Positions 8,678-16,192 of a stretch of DNA of 34,693 bases are shown one piece after another (the stretch's first letter is position 1; each line of letters begins with the position of its first letter). The notes beneath the pieces are model-generated. The model saw only the letters and a program-made list of their open reading frames with translations. It searched no databases and was not told the origin of the DNA. Location: the NCBI GenBank assembly GCA_007117415.1, contig SKGN01000068.1, positions 1 to 34,693 on the forward strand, read 5' to 3'. This stretch comes from Bacilli bacterium. GTDB lineage: Bacteria > Bacillota_I > Bacilli_A > RF39 > UBA660. The position numbers were made by a program, and so were the translations under genes.

Positions 8678-9538
8678 TTAGTTAATAAACGGAATATAAG
8701 TATATTTATATTGATGTTCTTCTCCTGAGCCTCCAACATTAGACGTCCAATCATAAGTCCCCTCATAAATTTCACTATTACCATCAATGAGATGATTAAT
8801 TTCAATGATTTCTCCTAAATAAACTATATCTACTTCCCAAACATCGTGGTAAAAATGGACAGAAAATCTCCCTAACTCACCTATTTTAGGAACAAAGATA
8901 CCTTTCAAATCATTTGAAATTTCTATAATGTTTATAACATCTCCGGTCGCTTCAATCAATTGATCTTGGTGTTCTATAATATGATTATTCCCATCAATGT
9001 CTATTGCATCGATTATCAATTTTTGAAAATCAGGGCCAGATGAACCATTAATATACCTGGTTTCCATATAGTAACTATGATTTAGAATAACATTATTATT
9101 AATTACGAATTTAGCGTTAGAAATAATGTCATAGAAGTAACTTTCAATATCAACAACTTCTTCATTGACTTCCTTAACTATATCGTTTTCTCTTTTTTCA
9201 AATATATAATTTCCATCAGTAATAACCATTGTTATGTTACCGTTTTTTTCAAGTAATATAAATCCTTCTTTTGGAGCGTTACTAGCCAAATCTAATTTAT
9301 TTTCTCCTATTTGATTGCCATCATTAAATACAAATAGTTTATCTTTAGGAGAAACATGTAGCGATGACATTGCGTAATCAGTTTCAACCGCTTTTATTAT
9401 CATTAAAACGCTACTCTCAAATGCATTTTTTCTAACCTGGCTTATTAGTCCCGTTATTGATGGTATTGCTATTGATAAAATTATTGCTAGTATTACTAAT
9501 ACGGACAATAATTCTACTAGCGTAAATCCCTTTTTTAT
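8678..9538 (-). CDS. type IV pilin-like prepilin with AUA start
   Basis: The ORF track begins at an internal TTG (9508), which would cut the conserved pilin helix. Reading upstream in frame gives KKGFTLVELLSVLVIL, a textbook class III signal: basic leader, G/F cleavage site and Glu at mature position 5. The codon directly before KKG is ATA (9538-9536), placed 4 nt after GGAGG, the same spacing used by ATG in the genes at 7393 and 27204. No ATG, GTG or TTG exists between this point and the upstream in-frame stop. The product is then about 286 aa: N-terminal helix plus a ~230-aa domain I do not recognise. No prepilin peptidase or pilus ATPase is in the window. Confidence 0.75.
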   Translation of the reverse strand: MKKGFTLVELLSVLVILAIILSIAIPSITGLISQVRKNAFESSVLMIIKAVETDYAMSSLHVSPKDKLFVFNDGNQIGENKLDLASNAPKEGFILLEKNGNITMVITDGNYIFEKRENDIVKEVNEEVVDIESYFYDIISNAKFVINNNVILNHSYYMETRYINGSSGPDFQKLIIDAIDIDGNNHIIEHQDQLIEATGDVINIIEISNDLKGIFVPKIGELGRFSVHFYHDVWEVDIVYLGEIIEINHLIDGNSEIYEGTYDWTSNVGGSGEEHQYKYTYIPFIN

Positions 9539-9571
9539 TTTACCTCCTTTGGTTTTGTATCTTATAATTTT

Positions 9572-9596
9572 ATTATATCATATACTAATCAGTATA
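9572..9596 (-). promoter_or_regulatory. promoter and operator-like palindrome of the pilin gene
   Basis: The minus strand has the extended -10 TGATATAAT (9580-9572). Directly upstream, TATACT-AATC-AGTATA (9581-9596) is a perfect 6+6 inverted repeat covering the area where a -35 would sit, and no good -35 exists. This arrangement suggests control by a dimeric regulator; which one is unknown. Confidence 0.5.
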
Positions 9597-9659
9597 TCTC
9601 TCGCAAAAATAAAAAAAATTAAACCTTTTTCTGATTCTTCGTGTGCTTTCTTATTTTTT

Positions 9660-9866
9660 AAAATACCCTTTGAAAACGACCTAACAACCAAAAATTAAAT
9701 AATTTTACCAAATTGATTTTAAATTAATGCCGAAGCTTTAGATGGTCAACGTTTTTTTTGAACTAAATTTAAAAATTTATTATATCTTTTATTTATATGA
9801 GATAATTTTCTTCTTCTAATATATGTTCTTTGCAGAATTTAATTTATCCTGCATTGTTAATTTCGT
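9660..9866 (-). pseudogene. relic of IS3-type transposase OrfA
   Basis: The start codon is ACG where the other copy has ATG. The following residues KLTMQDKLN match that copy, then frameshifts and stops break the frame. Piecing frames together gives KEHILEEE, SHINKRYNKFLNLV and NVDHLKLRH, a helix-turn-helix-like, basic segment as in the first domain of IS3-type OrfA. The relic fades by about 9660; no catalytic DDE part remains. Confidence 0.55.
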
Positions 9867-9942
9867 AAAAAAAGCTCCCTTCAGTTTGTGAAGTTGTATC
9901 TTTATTATACAACTCACATTCCAATTTTTGGAAGCTGTTTCA
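9660..9942 (-). mobile_element. decayed IS3-type left end downstream of tRNA-Gly(GCC)
   Basis: The element begins at 9942 (TGAAACAGCTTCCAAAAA) and shares both hairpins and the ribosome binding site with the copy at 1-118, with only scattered substitutions over about 115 bp. It is truncated, with no recognisable right end before the pilin promoter. The distance from the encoded CCA of the adjacent tRNA-Gly is 8 nt, the same as for the first copy. Confidence 0.6.
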
Positions 9943-9950
9943 TTTTTATT

Positions 9951-10025
9951 TGGAGCAAGTGACGGGAATCGAACCCGTATCTCAACCTTGGCAAGGTTGC
10001 ATAATAGCCTTTATACTACACCTGC
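9951..10025 (-). tRNA. tRNA-Gly (anticodon GCC)
   Basis: The minus strand gives acceptor GCAGGTG paired with CACTTGC (one G-U), anticodon stem CAACC/GGTTG with loop TTGCCAA (anticodon GCC), T-arm with GGTTCGATTCC and encoded CCA. It lies 8 nt after the tRNA-Cys gene and shares its promoter. Confidence 0.97.
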
Positions 10026-10033
10026 AACAATAT

Positions 10034-10107
10034 TGGAGGGGCTAGTCGGATTTGAACCAACGCTCAGGGAGTTGCAGTCCCACGCCTTACCACTTGGCTA
10101 TAGCCCC
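10034..10107 (-). tRNA. tRNA-Cys (anticodon GCA)
   Basis: Acceptor GGGGCTA pairs with TAGCCCC, the anticodon loop CTGCAAC contains GCA, the T-loop is GGTTCAAATCC and CCA is encoded. It is the first gene of a Cys-Gly tRNA pair. Confidence 0.97.
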
Positions 10108-10121
10108 ATATGAGTATTAGT

Positions 10122-10150
10122 ATTATAACAAAAAAAATGATTTGAGGCAA
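10122..10150 (-). promoter_or_regulatory. promoter of the tRNA-Cys/tRNA-Gly unit
   Basis: On the minus strand TTGCCT (10150-10145) and TATAAT (10127-10122) are 17 nt apart. The -10 also carries the extended TG motif (TGTTATAAT). Confidence 0.85.
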
Positions 10151-10190
10151 TGGTTTTATCTTTTTTTCCTCTTTTACCTTATTATATGAT

Positions 10191-11072
10191 TTAGTTAATA
10201 TTATTATTTCGTTGTTGTCGACCAAAAGAAGATTTCTTCCAACATGATACTAAGAAAACTACTAGAAATATAATTCCGGCTACGGTAGCCATAGAACCTG
10301 CTATCGAGACATCAAAAACATAGGCCATTTGATATCCAACGATTCCAATTAACACACCAATAAAACAACTTATAAAGATCATATTAGATAAATTATCTGT
10401 TATTAAATACGCTGTTAAAGGCGGAACAACCATTAATGCTACCACCAAAATAAAGCCAACCGCTTCAAAGGCTCCAACAGCAGTAATAGAAACAACTCCC
10501 ATTAAACTGTAATGAATAATAACTGGTGAAAAACCTAACATAGTTGCTAAGGTTGGATCAAAAGTTACTAGTTTTAACTCTTTATAAAATAAATATATAT
10601 ATGTAATATTCAAACTAAGAATAGCGGTTATTATATAGATTGCCTTGGGTCCAAAATCAATATTGGCAATTATTAAACGATTAAAAGGGGTGAAGGCTAT
10701 TTCACCTAATAAAACAGCATCGATATCCAAATGAACATTACCAGCATAACGAGATATAATAATTACGCCAACACTAAATAAAAAAGTAAAAACTAACCCA
10801 ATTGAGGCTTCTTCGCTAACTAAATGAGTTTGCTTTAATAGTTCAACTAGAAAAACAGTTACCACCCCTGTTAGAGCTGCTCCAATAATTAATAAAGGCG
10901 AATTAATGTCGCCTACATATAAGAAAGCAATTGCAATGCCCGCTAAAATAGAATGACTAATAGCGTCACTCATCATCGCCATTTTTCGAAGGACTAAAAA
11001 TACTCCTGATAAGGTGCAACTTACAGCTACTAAAACTGCTAAAATTTGAATTTCTATAGCCGGATTAAGCAC
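10191..11072 (-). CDS. mntD: manganese ABC transporter permease MntD-like
   Basis: Inner membrane component of a cluster-9 (Mn/Zn/Fe) ABC importer, about 293 aa with eight or nine hydrophobic segments. It has the family signatures VSCTLSGVFLVLRKMAMMSDAISHSILAG near the N-terminus and AVGAFEAVGFILVVALMVVPPLTAYL near residue 210. The ORF track starts at GTG 11081, but AAGGGG abuts that codon; GTG 11072 is 8 nt after it and is preferred. The start overlaps the mntC stop by 8 nt, implying coupled translation. The Mn assignment is inferred from the binding protein and from the adjacent mntR. Confidence 0.85.
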   Translation of the reverse strand: MLNPAIEIQILAVLVAVSCTLSGVFLVLRKMAMMSDAISHSILAGIAIAFLYVGDINSPLLIIGAALTGVVTVFLVELLKQTHLVSEEASIGLVFTFLFSVGVIIISRYAGNVHLDIDAVLLGEIAFTPFNRLIIANIDFGPKAIYIITAILSLNITYIYLFYKELKLVTFDPTLATMLGFSPVIIHYSLMGVVSITAVGAFEAVGFILVVALMVVPPLTAYLITDNLSNMIFISCFIGVLIGIVGYQMAYVFDVSIAGSMATVAGIIFLVVFLVSCWKKSSFGRQQRNNNIN

Positions 11073-12156
11073 ATAAAACACCCCTTTCTAATATTTCTTC
11101 TAATCCTTTTTTTGTTATTTCCGTCTTATCATTAGTTATTAATAGCCATCCTTTTTTTAATAAGTAATATCGTAATTGTTTTTTCTTTTTAGCTGATAAT
11201 AGAATCAAATTATCCATTATTTGTTTTATACTAATTATTTCCTCTTTTTTAAAAGATTTATAACAATCAAATAAAATTTGTTTGGCTAAAATAGAATTAA
11301 TTTTTTGCTTCCTTCTTATTATTCTAGATAACAAGCCTCTTTCAAACGCTAACACAAGAGATATTAAAACAATAATAAAATTCATTATAACAATAGTAGG
11401 ACCAGTAGGCATTCTAGGTACTATACTACTAATAAAGGAACCACCAACGCCTGCTAAAGCACCTATAAATCCGGCTAATAATATCATTTTATTTAACTTA
11501 TTAGTCCACTGTCTGGCTGCTACTGGGGGGGCTATAATCATTACGCTCATTAATATAACTCCTACCATTTGTAATCCAATTATAATTGAAATAACTAATA
11601 AAGAGGTTAAGATAATATCAAAAAACATCATGGGTAACCCCAGGCTTTCACCAAAATCATTATTAAAGCATAACAATTTGAATTCCTTCCAAAATAAAAT
11701 AATAATAAATAAAACTAAAATACCTAGCCCTAGCATCATTATTACATCAGCATATAAGATAGAAGCAGCTCTTCCAAATAAAAACTTATTTAAACCAGCT
11801 TGACTAGCGCCAGGTAGTTTTTGCGCCACACTCAGTAAGACCATTCCCATTCCAAAGAAAACAGACAAAATAATAGCTAAAGCGCCATCGTACGTTATAT
11901 TACTATATTTGACGATTAACATCATTATAAAAGTAGACAACAAACTCGCTGCAAAGGCTCCTATTAATAAAATATACGATGCGCTTTGACTGGTTAATAA
12001 AAACGCTATAACCAAGCCTGGCAAAGCCGAGTGCGATATAGCGTCACCCATTAAACTCTGTTTTCTTAAAACAGCAAAGGTGCCAACCATACCACTTGTA
12101 ATCCCTAAAATTATAGATCCTAATAAAACCATTTGCAAAGTATAATCATTTAACAT
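11065..12156 (-). CDS. mntC: manganese ABC transporter permease MntC-like with C-terminal winged-helix domain
   Basis: About 363 aa. The first ~280 residues are a cluster-9 permease (SGMVGTFAVLRKQSLMGDAISHSALPG; MVGVILMSVMIIAPPVAARQW). The last ~85 residues are soluble and basic, and read like a winged-helix domain (KQIMDNLILLSAKKKKQLRYYLLKKGWL..ITKKGLEEIL). An extra C-terminal region is also known for Bacillus MntC. The track start at 12174 is a GTG inside the mntB end; ATG 12156, five nt after the mntB stop and behind GGGGT, is more likely. The fused domain could sense or regulate, but this is inference. Confidence 0.85.
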   Translation of the reverse strand: MLNDYTLQMVLLGSIILGITSGMVGTFAVLRKQSLMGDAISHSALPGLVIAFLLTSQSASYILLIGAFAASLLSTFIMMLIVKYSNITYDGALAIILSVFFGMGMVLLSVAQKLPGASQAGLNKFLFGRAASILYADVIMMLGLGILVLFIIILFWKEFKLLCFNNDFGESLGLPMMFFDIILTSLLVISIIIGLQMVGVILMSVMIIAPPVAARQWTNKLNKMILLAGFIGALAGVGGSFISSIVPRMPTGPTIVIMNFIIVLISLVLAFERGLLSRIIRRKQKINSILAKQILFDCYKSFKKEEIISIKQIMDNLILLSAKKKKQLRYYLLKKGWLLITNDKTEITKKGLEEILERGVLCA

Positions 12157-12160
12157 ATAA

Positions 12161-12952
12161 CTACCCCATAACACTTATTTTTTTAGTCATTAATTTGTTT
12201 TTATCTTCCTCTAAACCATTTTGCTCATCTATTCTTATTGCCTCTTTTTCATATGTTTCTTTTAAGTTTTGTTTATTAAAAACTTCTTCTTTAGGACCAT
12301 AGACAATACATTTTACATTTAATAGAATAAGCCAATCAAAATATTCAGTAACAGTTTGTAAATCATGATGAACAACAATAACTGTTTTTCCTTGCTTTTT
12401 TAGTTCATTTAATAGCGCTATTATAGCTTTTTCTGTTACAGCATCAACGCCTTGTAATGGTTCATCCATTATATATAAATCAGCTTCTTGAACCAAAGCT
12501 CTAGCTAAAAAAACCCGCTGTTGCTCTCCTCCTGATAATTGATCGATTTGACGATGAGAATATTTTTCCATTCCTAACTTTTTTAAAGCCTCCATTGCTA
12601 TGGTTTTATCTTTAGTGTTGGGACGTTTAAACCAACCTATTTTTTTGTATAACCCCATCATAACTACCTCTAAAACACTAATAGGAAAATTCCAATCAAT
12701 GATCCTCCGTTGAGGCACATATGCTACTCTTTTCCGGTTGGCTTTATTATTTTTACCAAATAGTAATATCCGTCCTGTTAAAGGTTTAATTATACCTAAT
12801 ATTGATTTAAGCAAAGTGCTCTTCCCCGCCCCATTAGGGCCTATAATACCAATTATATGACCAGCTGGGACCTTAATATTAAGATCCCATAGAACTGGTT
12901 TTTCATTATAAATCATTGTTACTTTTTGAATATCTAGTACTATTTCAGTCAT
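12161..12952 (-). CDS. mntB: manganese ABC transporter ATP-binding protein MntB-like
   Basis: 263 aa cytosolic ATPase. Walker A is GPNGAGKST near residue 38, the ABC signature LSGGEQQR near 138, Walker B LYIMDEP near 158, D-loop with GVDAVTE and the H-loop in VVHHDLQT near 195. This is the typical make-up of cluster-9 importer ATPases. GGGGAGG precedes ATG at a good distance. It lies 19 nt after mntA and is nearly contiguous with mntC. Confidence 0.9.
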   Translation of the reverse strand: MTEIVLDIQKVTMIYNEKPVLWDLNIKVPAGHIIGIIGPNGAGKSTLLKSILGIIKPLTGRILLFGKNNKANRKRVAYVPQRRIIDWNFPISVLEVVMMGLYKKIGWFKRPNTKDKTIAMEALKKLGMEKYSHRQIDQLSGGEQQRVFLARALVQEADLYIMDEPLQGVDAVTEKAIIALLNELKKQGKTVIVVHHDLQTVTEYFDWLILLNVKCIVYGPKEEVFNKQNLKETYEKEAIRIDEQNGLEEDKNKLMTKKISVMG

Positions 12953-12971
12953 TATTTTCCTCCCCTTTTTA

Positions 12972-13889
12972 TTATTTTAACGCTTGAACAATAGTTGTAA
13001 TATTATATTTCATCATGCCTATGTAAGTACCTTCATCTTTTCCTTTTTCACCCATAGCATCTGAATATAAATCGCCACCAATATTAACATCAAAGCCTCT
13101 TGCCTTAACTGCTTGTTGTAACGCTTTTGCATTGCGCGTTGATACCGACGTTTCAACAAATATAGCCTTAATTTCATTTTGAACAATATAATCAGCTAAT
13201 TTTCTAATATCCGCAATACCTACTTCAGACTCTGGACTAAGCCCTTCTATTCCTAAAACAATAAATTCATAAGCTCTCCCAAAATATTGAAAAGCATCAT
13301 GCGCAGTAATTAAAACCCGTTTTTGAGGAGGGATTTCCATCGCTTTATTATATACAAACTCATGCACTTCTCTTACTTCTTCTAAATATTTTTCTGTATT
13401 AATAACATATATATCTTTATTTTTAGGATCATGTTCAATTAAAATATTACTAACATATGTAATTACTTCTAACCATAAATTAGCATCAAACCAAATATGG
13501 GGATCATAACTGCCCTCATAATCATCTTCTCCCGCCATTAATTTTGAATTCAAAACAGCATCACTAATGGCGTATGTAGGAATCTTTTGTTTGGCCATAT
13601 TAGCTAATAAATCAGTCATTTTCCCCTCTAAATGTAAACCATTATAAATAATAATATCCGCTTGTTGTAAAGATCTAACATCACTTTCCGTCGCTTGGTA
13701 TGAATGCGGATCTATTCCTGATCCCATCAAACCTTTCACTTCAACGACATCGCCCCCTATGATTGATACTAAATCAGTAATCTGAGTCGTAGTGGCAACA
13801 ATCGATAATTTATCACTCTTATCATATGTTTCCGTATTAGATAAAATAATACCAACTATAATAATCATCAAACCAGTGATAAATAACAT
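12972..13889 (-). CDS. mntA: manganese ABC transporter substrate-binding protein MntA-like
   Basis: 305 aa from ATG 13889; extracytoplasmic cluster-9 binding protein. Likely metal ligands are His in DPHSYQ, His in DPHIWFD, Glu in SPESEVG and Asp in GGDLYSDAMG. The H-H-E-D set is that of Mn-type proteins such as PsaA, whereas Zn-type proteins usually have a third His. The N-terminus is a hydrophobic anchor without a lipobox Cys, unusual for a Gram-positive binding protein. GGAGG (13914-13910) is 20 nt from this ATG; in-frame ATT codons at 13904 and 13901 are at 5 and 8 nt and would add a Lys-containing n-region (INK) to the signal, so initiation there is plausible. Confidence 0.88.
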   Translation of the reverse strand: MLFITGLMIIIVGIILSNTETYDKSDKLSIVATTTQITDLVSIIGGDVVEVKGLMGSGIDPHSYQATESDVRSLQQADIIIYNGLHLEGKMTDLLANMAKQKIPTYAISDAVLNSKLMAGEDDYEGSYDPHIWFDANLWLEVITYVSNILIEHDPKNKDIYVINTEKYLEEVREVHEFVYNKAMEIPPQKRVLITAHDAFQYFGRAYEFIVLGIEGLSPESEVGIADIRKLADYIVQNEIKAIFVETSVSTRNAKALQQAVKARGFDVNIGGDLYSDAMGEKGKDEGTYIGMMKYNITTIVQALK

Positions 13890-13940
13890 TATTTTATTAA
13901 TAATTTTATCCTCCTTTTATTTGTTAACTGAAGATAATTT

Positions 13941-14000
13941 TGTTTCCGTCAGCTAACTTTCATTATAAAAAGAATAAACATCGCATATTGGCTTATTCTT
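13941..14000 (-). promoter_or_regulatory. mntABCD promoter with inverted repeats
   Basis: The minus strand has TATAAT (13967-13962). An 8+8 inverted repeat AAGAATAA/TTATTCTT (13970-14000) spans the spacer and -35 area, where no good -35 is present. Just downstream of the -10, GTTAGC and GGAAAC (13957-13942) form a weak imperfect dyad faintly like the MntR box of Bacillus (GTTTGCC..GGAAAC). Either could bind the divergently encoded MntR; this is inference. Confidence 0.45.
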
Positions 14001-14099
14001 CTAGCTAATTATATGTTATTAACTATGGTAGGTGTCTGTCCAATAATAAATCATATATTTTATTTTTTTTTATATATATAAAGTAGGGGATGATTTAAA

Positions 14100-14579
14100 A
14101 TGAAACCAAAAAAAAGACACCAAATAATGGAATCATTTGAGGTTCGAAGGGAACTGACTGATCTTTTATCAGCTAGTATGGAAGATTATATAGAGAGCAT
14201 CTTTATCGAGCAAGAAAAAAAAGGTTACGCTAGAACGAATGAAGTAGCTGAAAAATTAAATGTTCAAATTCCTTCAGCTACCAAAATGATAAAAAAACTA
14301 GCTTCCTTAAATTTATTAAAACATGAAAAATATGGGGTTGTTTGTTTAACTGAAAAAGGAATGAAAATAGGTACCTTTTTATGGGAAAGACATCAAATTG
14401 TAGAAACTTTTCTTAAATCATTGGGCATTAAAAAAGATTTATATCAATTCACAGAAGCAATGGAACACAGCGTTAACGAAGAAATATTAATTAATATTGA
14501 AGTATTAAATAATTTTTTTAAATATTACCCTAAATATAAAAGAGAGCTAGATAACTTTAAAAAAGATTATATCCTTTAA
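14100..14579 (+). CDS. mntR: MntR, manganese-sensing DtxR-family repressor
   Basis: 159 aa cytosolic regulator. After a basic N-terminal extension of about 26 residues comes SMEDYIESI, which holds the equivalents of MntR Asp8 and Glu11. A winged helix follows (TNEVAEKLNVQIPSATKMIKKLASLNL), then RHQIVETF with the His77 equivalent, and TEAMEH with Glu99, Glu102 and His103. All six Mn-binding residues of Bacillus MntR thus appear present. No SH3 domain, as in MntR rather than DtxR/IdeR. GGGGATG precedes the ATG. It is divergent from mntABCD and convergent with the YtaF gene, whose stop it overlaps. Confidence 0.93.
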   Translation: MKPKKRHQIMESFEVRRELTDLLSASMEDYIESIFIEQEKKGYARTNEVAEKLNVQIPSATKMIKKLASLNLLKHEKYGVVCLTEKGMKIGTFLWERHQIVETFLKSLGIKKDLYQFTEAMEHSVNEEILINIEVLNNFFKYYPKYKRELDNFKKDYIL

Positions 14580-15220
14580 CTTAATATAATTAGTAACCCA
14601 AATAACATTAATAAAAAAGGAGGTATAAATACTAATTGTTGTAATAATTTTATTTTAGCGATAACAAACCCAAACTTTATTCCAAAACAAATAAAAAAAC
14701 CACTCATTAACGCTACTAAAGAAGCAGTTAGAAAAGGAGAATACCCAATCATAGCTGCCCCAAGACCAGCTCCAAACGAATCAAATGCTAATGCAAAACC
14801 TAACAATATCGATTCTTTTAAGGACATAACCTTCAATGCTTTATTTTTAAAATGACTAGTTTCAACTACAAACATATAATTTTCTAACAAATTAGAAAAA
14901 GGCTTATTATCACTTGAAAAAGGTAAGTTATTTAATGATGTTTTTGGTTTTTTTATGCCTATTACATTATACAAACTAAACAAACCAAGCATAGTTAAAA
15001 TAATACCGCCCATATACTTAGTTGATTCAACATTAATAAAAGAAATTAGCCATTCGCCAAACATCATTGATATTAATACGACCAGTCCATTACATAACAT
15101 TATAATTAATAAAGGCCTTAAAGAAACATTTATTTTACGCATACCATAAGTTATACCTACGCCAAAACTATCTAGACTAACAGCCAATATTAAAATAATT
15201 AAACCAGGGTAAAACAACAT
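14576..15220 (-). CDS. ytaF: YtaF/MntP-type membrane protein
   Basis: About 214 aa with six hydrophobic segments arranged as two homologous halves: LAVSLDSFGVGITYGMRKI near the N-terminus and LGFALAFDSFGAGLGAAMIGY in the second half. The D-S-F-G-x-G motif in each half is that of the YtaF/MntP group; MntP exports Mn2+, and YtaF is annotated as sporulation-associated. ATG 15220, behind AGGTGAG, is preferred over 15241. The neighbouring mntR and uptake operon favour a metal (probably Mn) efflux role. The stop shares the palindrome TTAA with the mntR stop. Confidence 0.85.
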   Translation of the reverse strand: MLFYPGLIILILAVSLDSFGVGITYGMRKINVSLRPLLIIMLCNGLVVLISMMFGEWLISFINVESTKYMGGIILTMLGLFSLYNVIGIKKPKTSLNNLPFSSDNKPFSNLLENYMFVVETSHFKNKALKVMSLKESILLGFALAFDSFGAGLGAAMIGYSPFLTASLVALMSGFFICFGIKFGFVIAKIKLLQQLVFIPPFLLMLFGLLIILS

Positions 15221-15274
15221 ATAAAACTCACCTAACTTCATAATATGACTTTTTATTTGATATGTTAATTATCA

Positions 15275-15306
15275 AAAAAGAAGAATATTAAGCAAATATT
15301 CTCTTT
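15275..15306 (-). terminator. terminator of the RsgI-like gene
   Basis: GAATATT-AAGCA-AATATTC forms the core stem with A-rich and T-rich flanks. It directly follows the stop codon on the minus strand and ends in a U-run. Confidence 0.7.
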
Positions 15307-16158
15307 TTATTCAATCGCATTAATACTTCTATTATTTATACTTCTTGCTTCTTCGGCCTCTTTTCTTATCGCTTCTTTTCTTACTTCTAATAATTCTCTT
15401 ATTCTTTGCTCACGCTCTTCTAAATCAACATTATCTAGTTTGTTATCATTATCATTTATTATTTGTTGCTTTAAATCATTTAGGCGGTTAGCATTCTCAG
15501 TAATTCTTTCCTCTCTTTCCTCACGAAAGAAAGTTCTTAACTCTGCAACTTTATCACTGATTTTATTTCTTCGTTGAAGAACCGCTTCTTTAATTTTCAG
15601 TTGAATTTCTCTAATGCTACTATTAACAAGTTCCTCTCTACTTAATTCAGCATTCAATCTTAACGCTCTTTCAATAAGTAACATCTTCCCATAATTAATA
15701 TCGTATTCATCTGCTAACTCTTTTATCTCTGCGGTAACATCACTTGCCATAATTCTGGCATAAATATTTTTTTCTTCTAAAAAAGATTGCATTTTTTCTC
15801 TAACTCTTTTTTCATTACGTTCCTTTTCTTCAACATCATCTGAATAAGAAGTTATAAGAATATCATTTTCAGCGCTAAATTCATCAATATATCCTGTTTC
15901 AACAGCAGTTGATACCAATTTCGCTATCCCTTCTTCTAAAGTTTCATTTTCAAGCGTTAAATCGGATAATAAAATATCCCCCTCATCATTTAAAGCTAAA
16001 ATCTCTACTATTTTTGCTTGTTTATCAATCCCTAATTGGATACTAGGATTAATATCAATTGTTATATATTGTAATTCTGTTTGTAAATTTTGATTATAAA
16101 TAAAATACGCAAAAACTACCACTATAATTGCCATCACCACAATAAAACCTTTTTTCAT
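15307..16158 (-). CDS. RsgI-like membrane-anchored protein without the anti-sigma domain
   Basis: 283 aa. A single transmembrane helix (about 5-22) is followed by ITIDINPSIQLGIDKQAKIVEILALNDEG, which matches the extracytoplasmic juxtamembrane domain of RsgI-type anti-sigma factors (usual form: DINPSIELG..N..VV....N.DG). The cytosolic RsgI N-terminal domain that binds SigI is missing; only four residues precede the helix. The C-terminal ~120 residues are charged, Glu/Arg-rich and probably coiled coil. Possibly an auxiliary sensor or a wall-stress protein. GGAGA precedes ATG. It is monocistronic, with its own terminator and an inverted repeat at the promoter. Confidence 0.75.
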   Translation of the reverse strand: MKKGFIVVMAIIVVVFAYFIYNQNLQTELQYITIDINPSIQLGIDKQAKIVEILALNDEGDILLSDLTLENETLEEGIAKLVSTAVETGYIDEFSAENDILITSYSDDVEEKERNEKRVREKMQSFLEEKNIYARIMASDVTAEIKELADEYDINYGKMLLIERALRLNAELSREELVNSSIREIQLKIKEAVLQRRNKISDKVAELRTFFREEREERITENANRLNDLKQQIINDNDNKLDNVDLEEREQRIRELLEVRKEAIRKEAEEARSINNRSINAIE

Positions 16159-16192
16159 ATCTTTTCTCCTTTCATATTTTTATAACATAAAT

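Noticed and set aside
9928-10113. 61-aa plus-strand ORF ending in LRELQSHALPLGYSPI.
   Set aside because: It is the antisense of tRNA-Gly and tRNA-Cys, a well-known spurious translation.
11282-11803. 173-aa plus-strand ORF.
   Set aside because: It lies wholly inside mntC on the opposite strand, with low-complexity Ile/Asn/Lys composition and no ribosome binding site.
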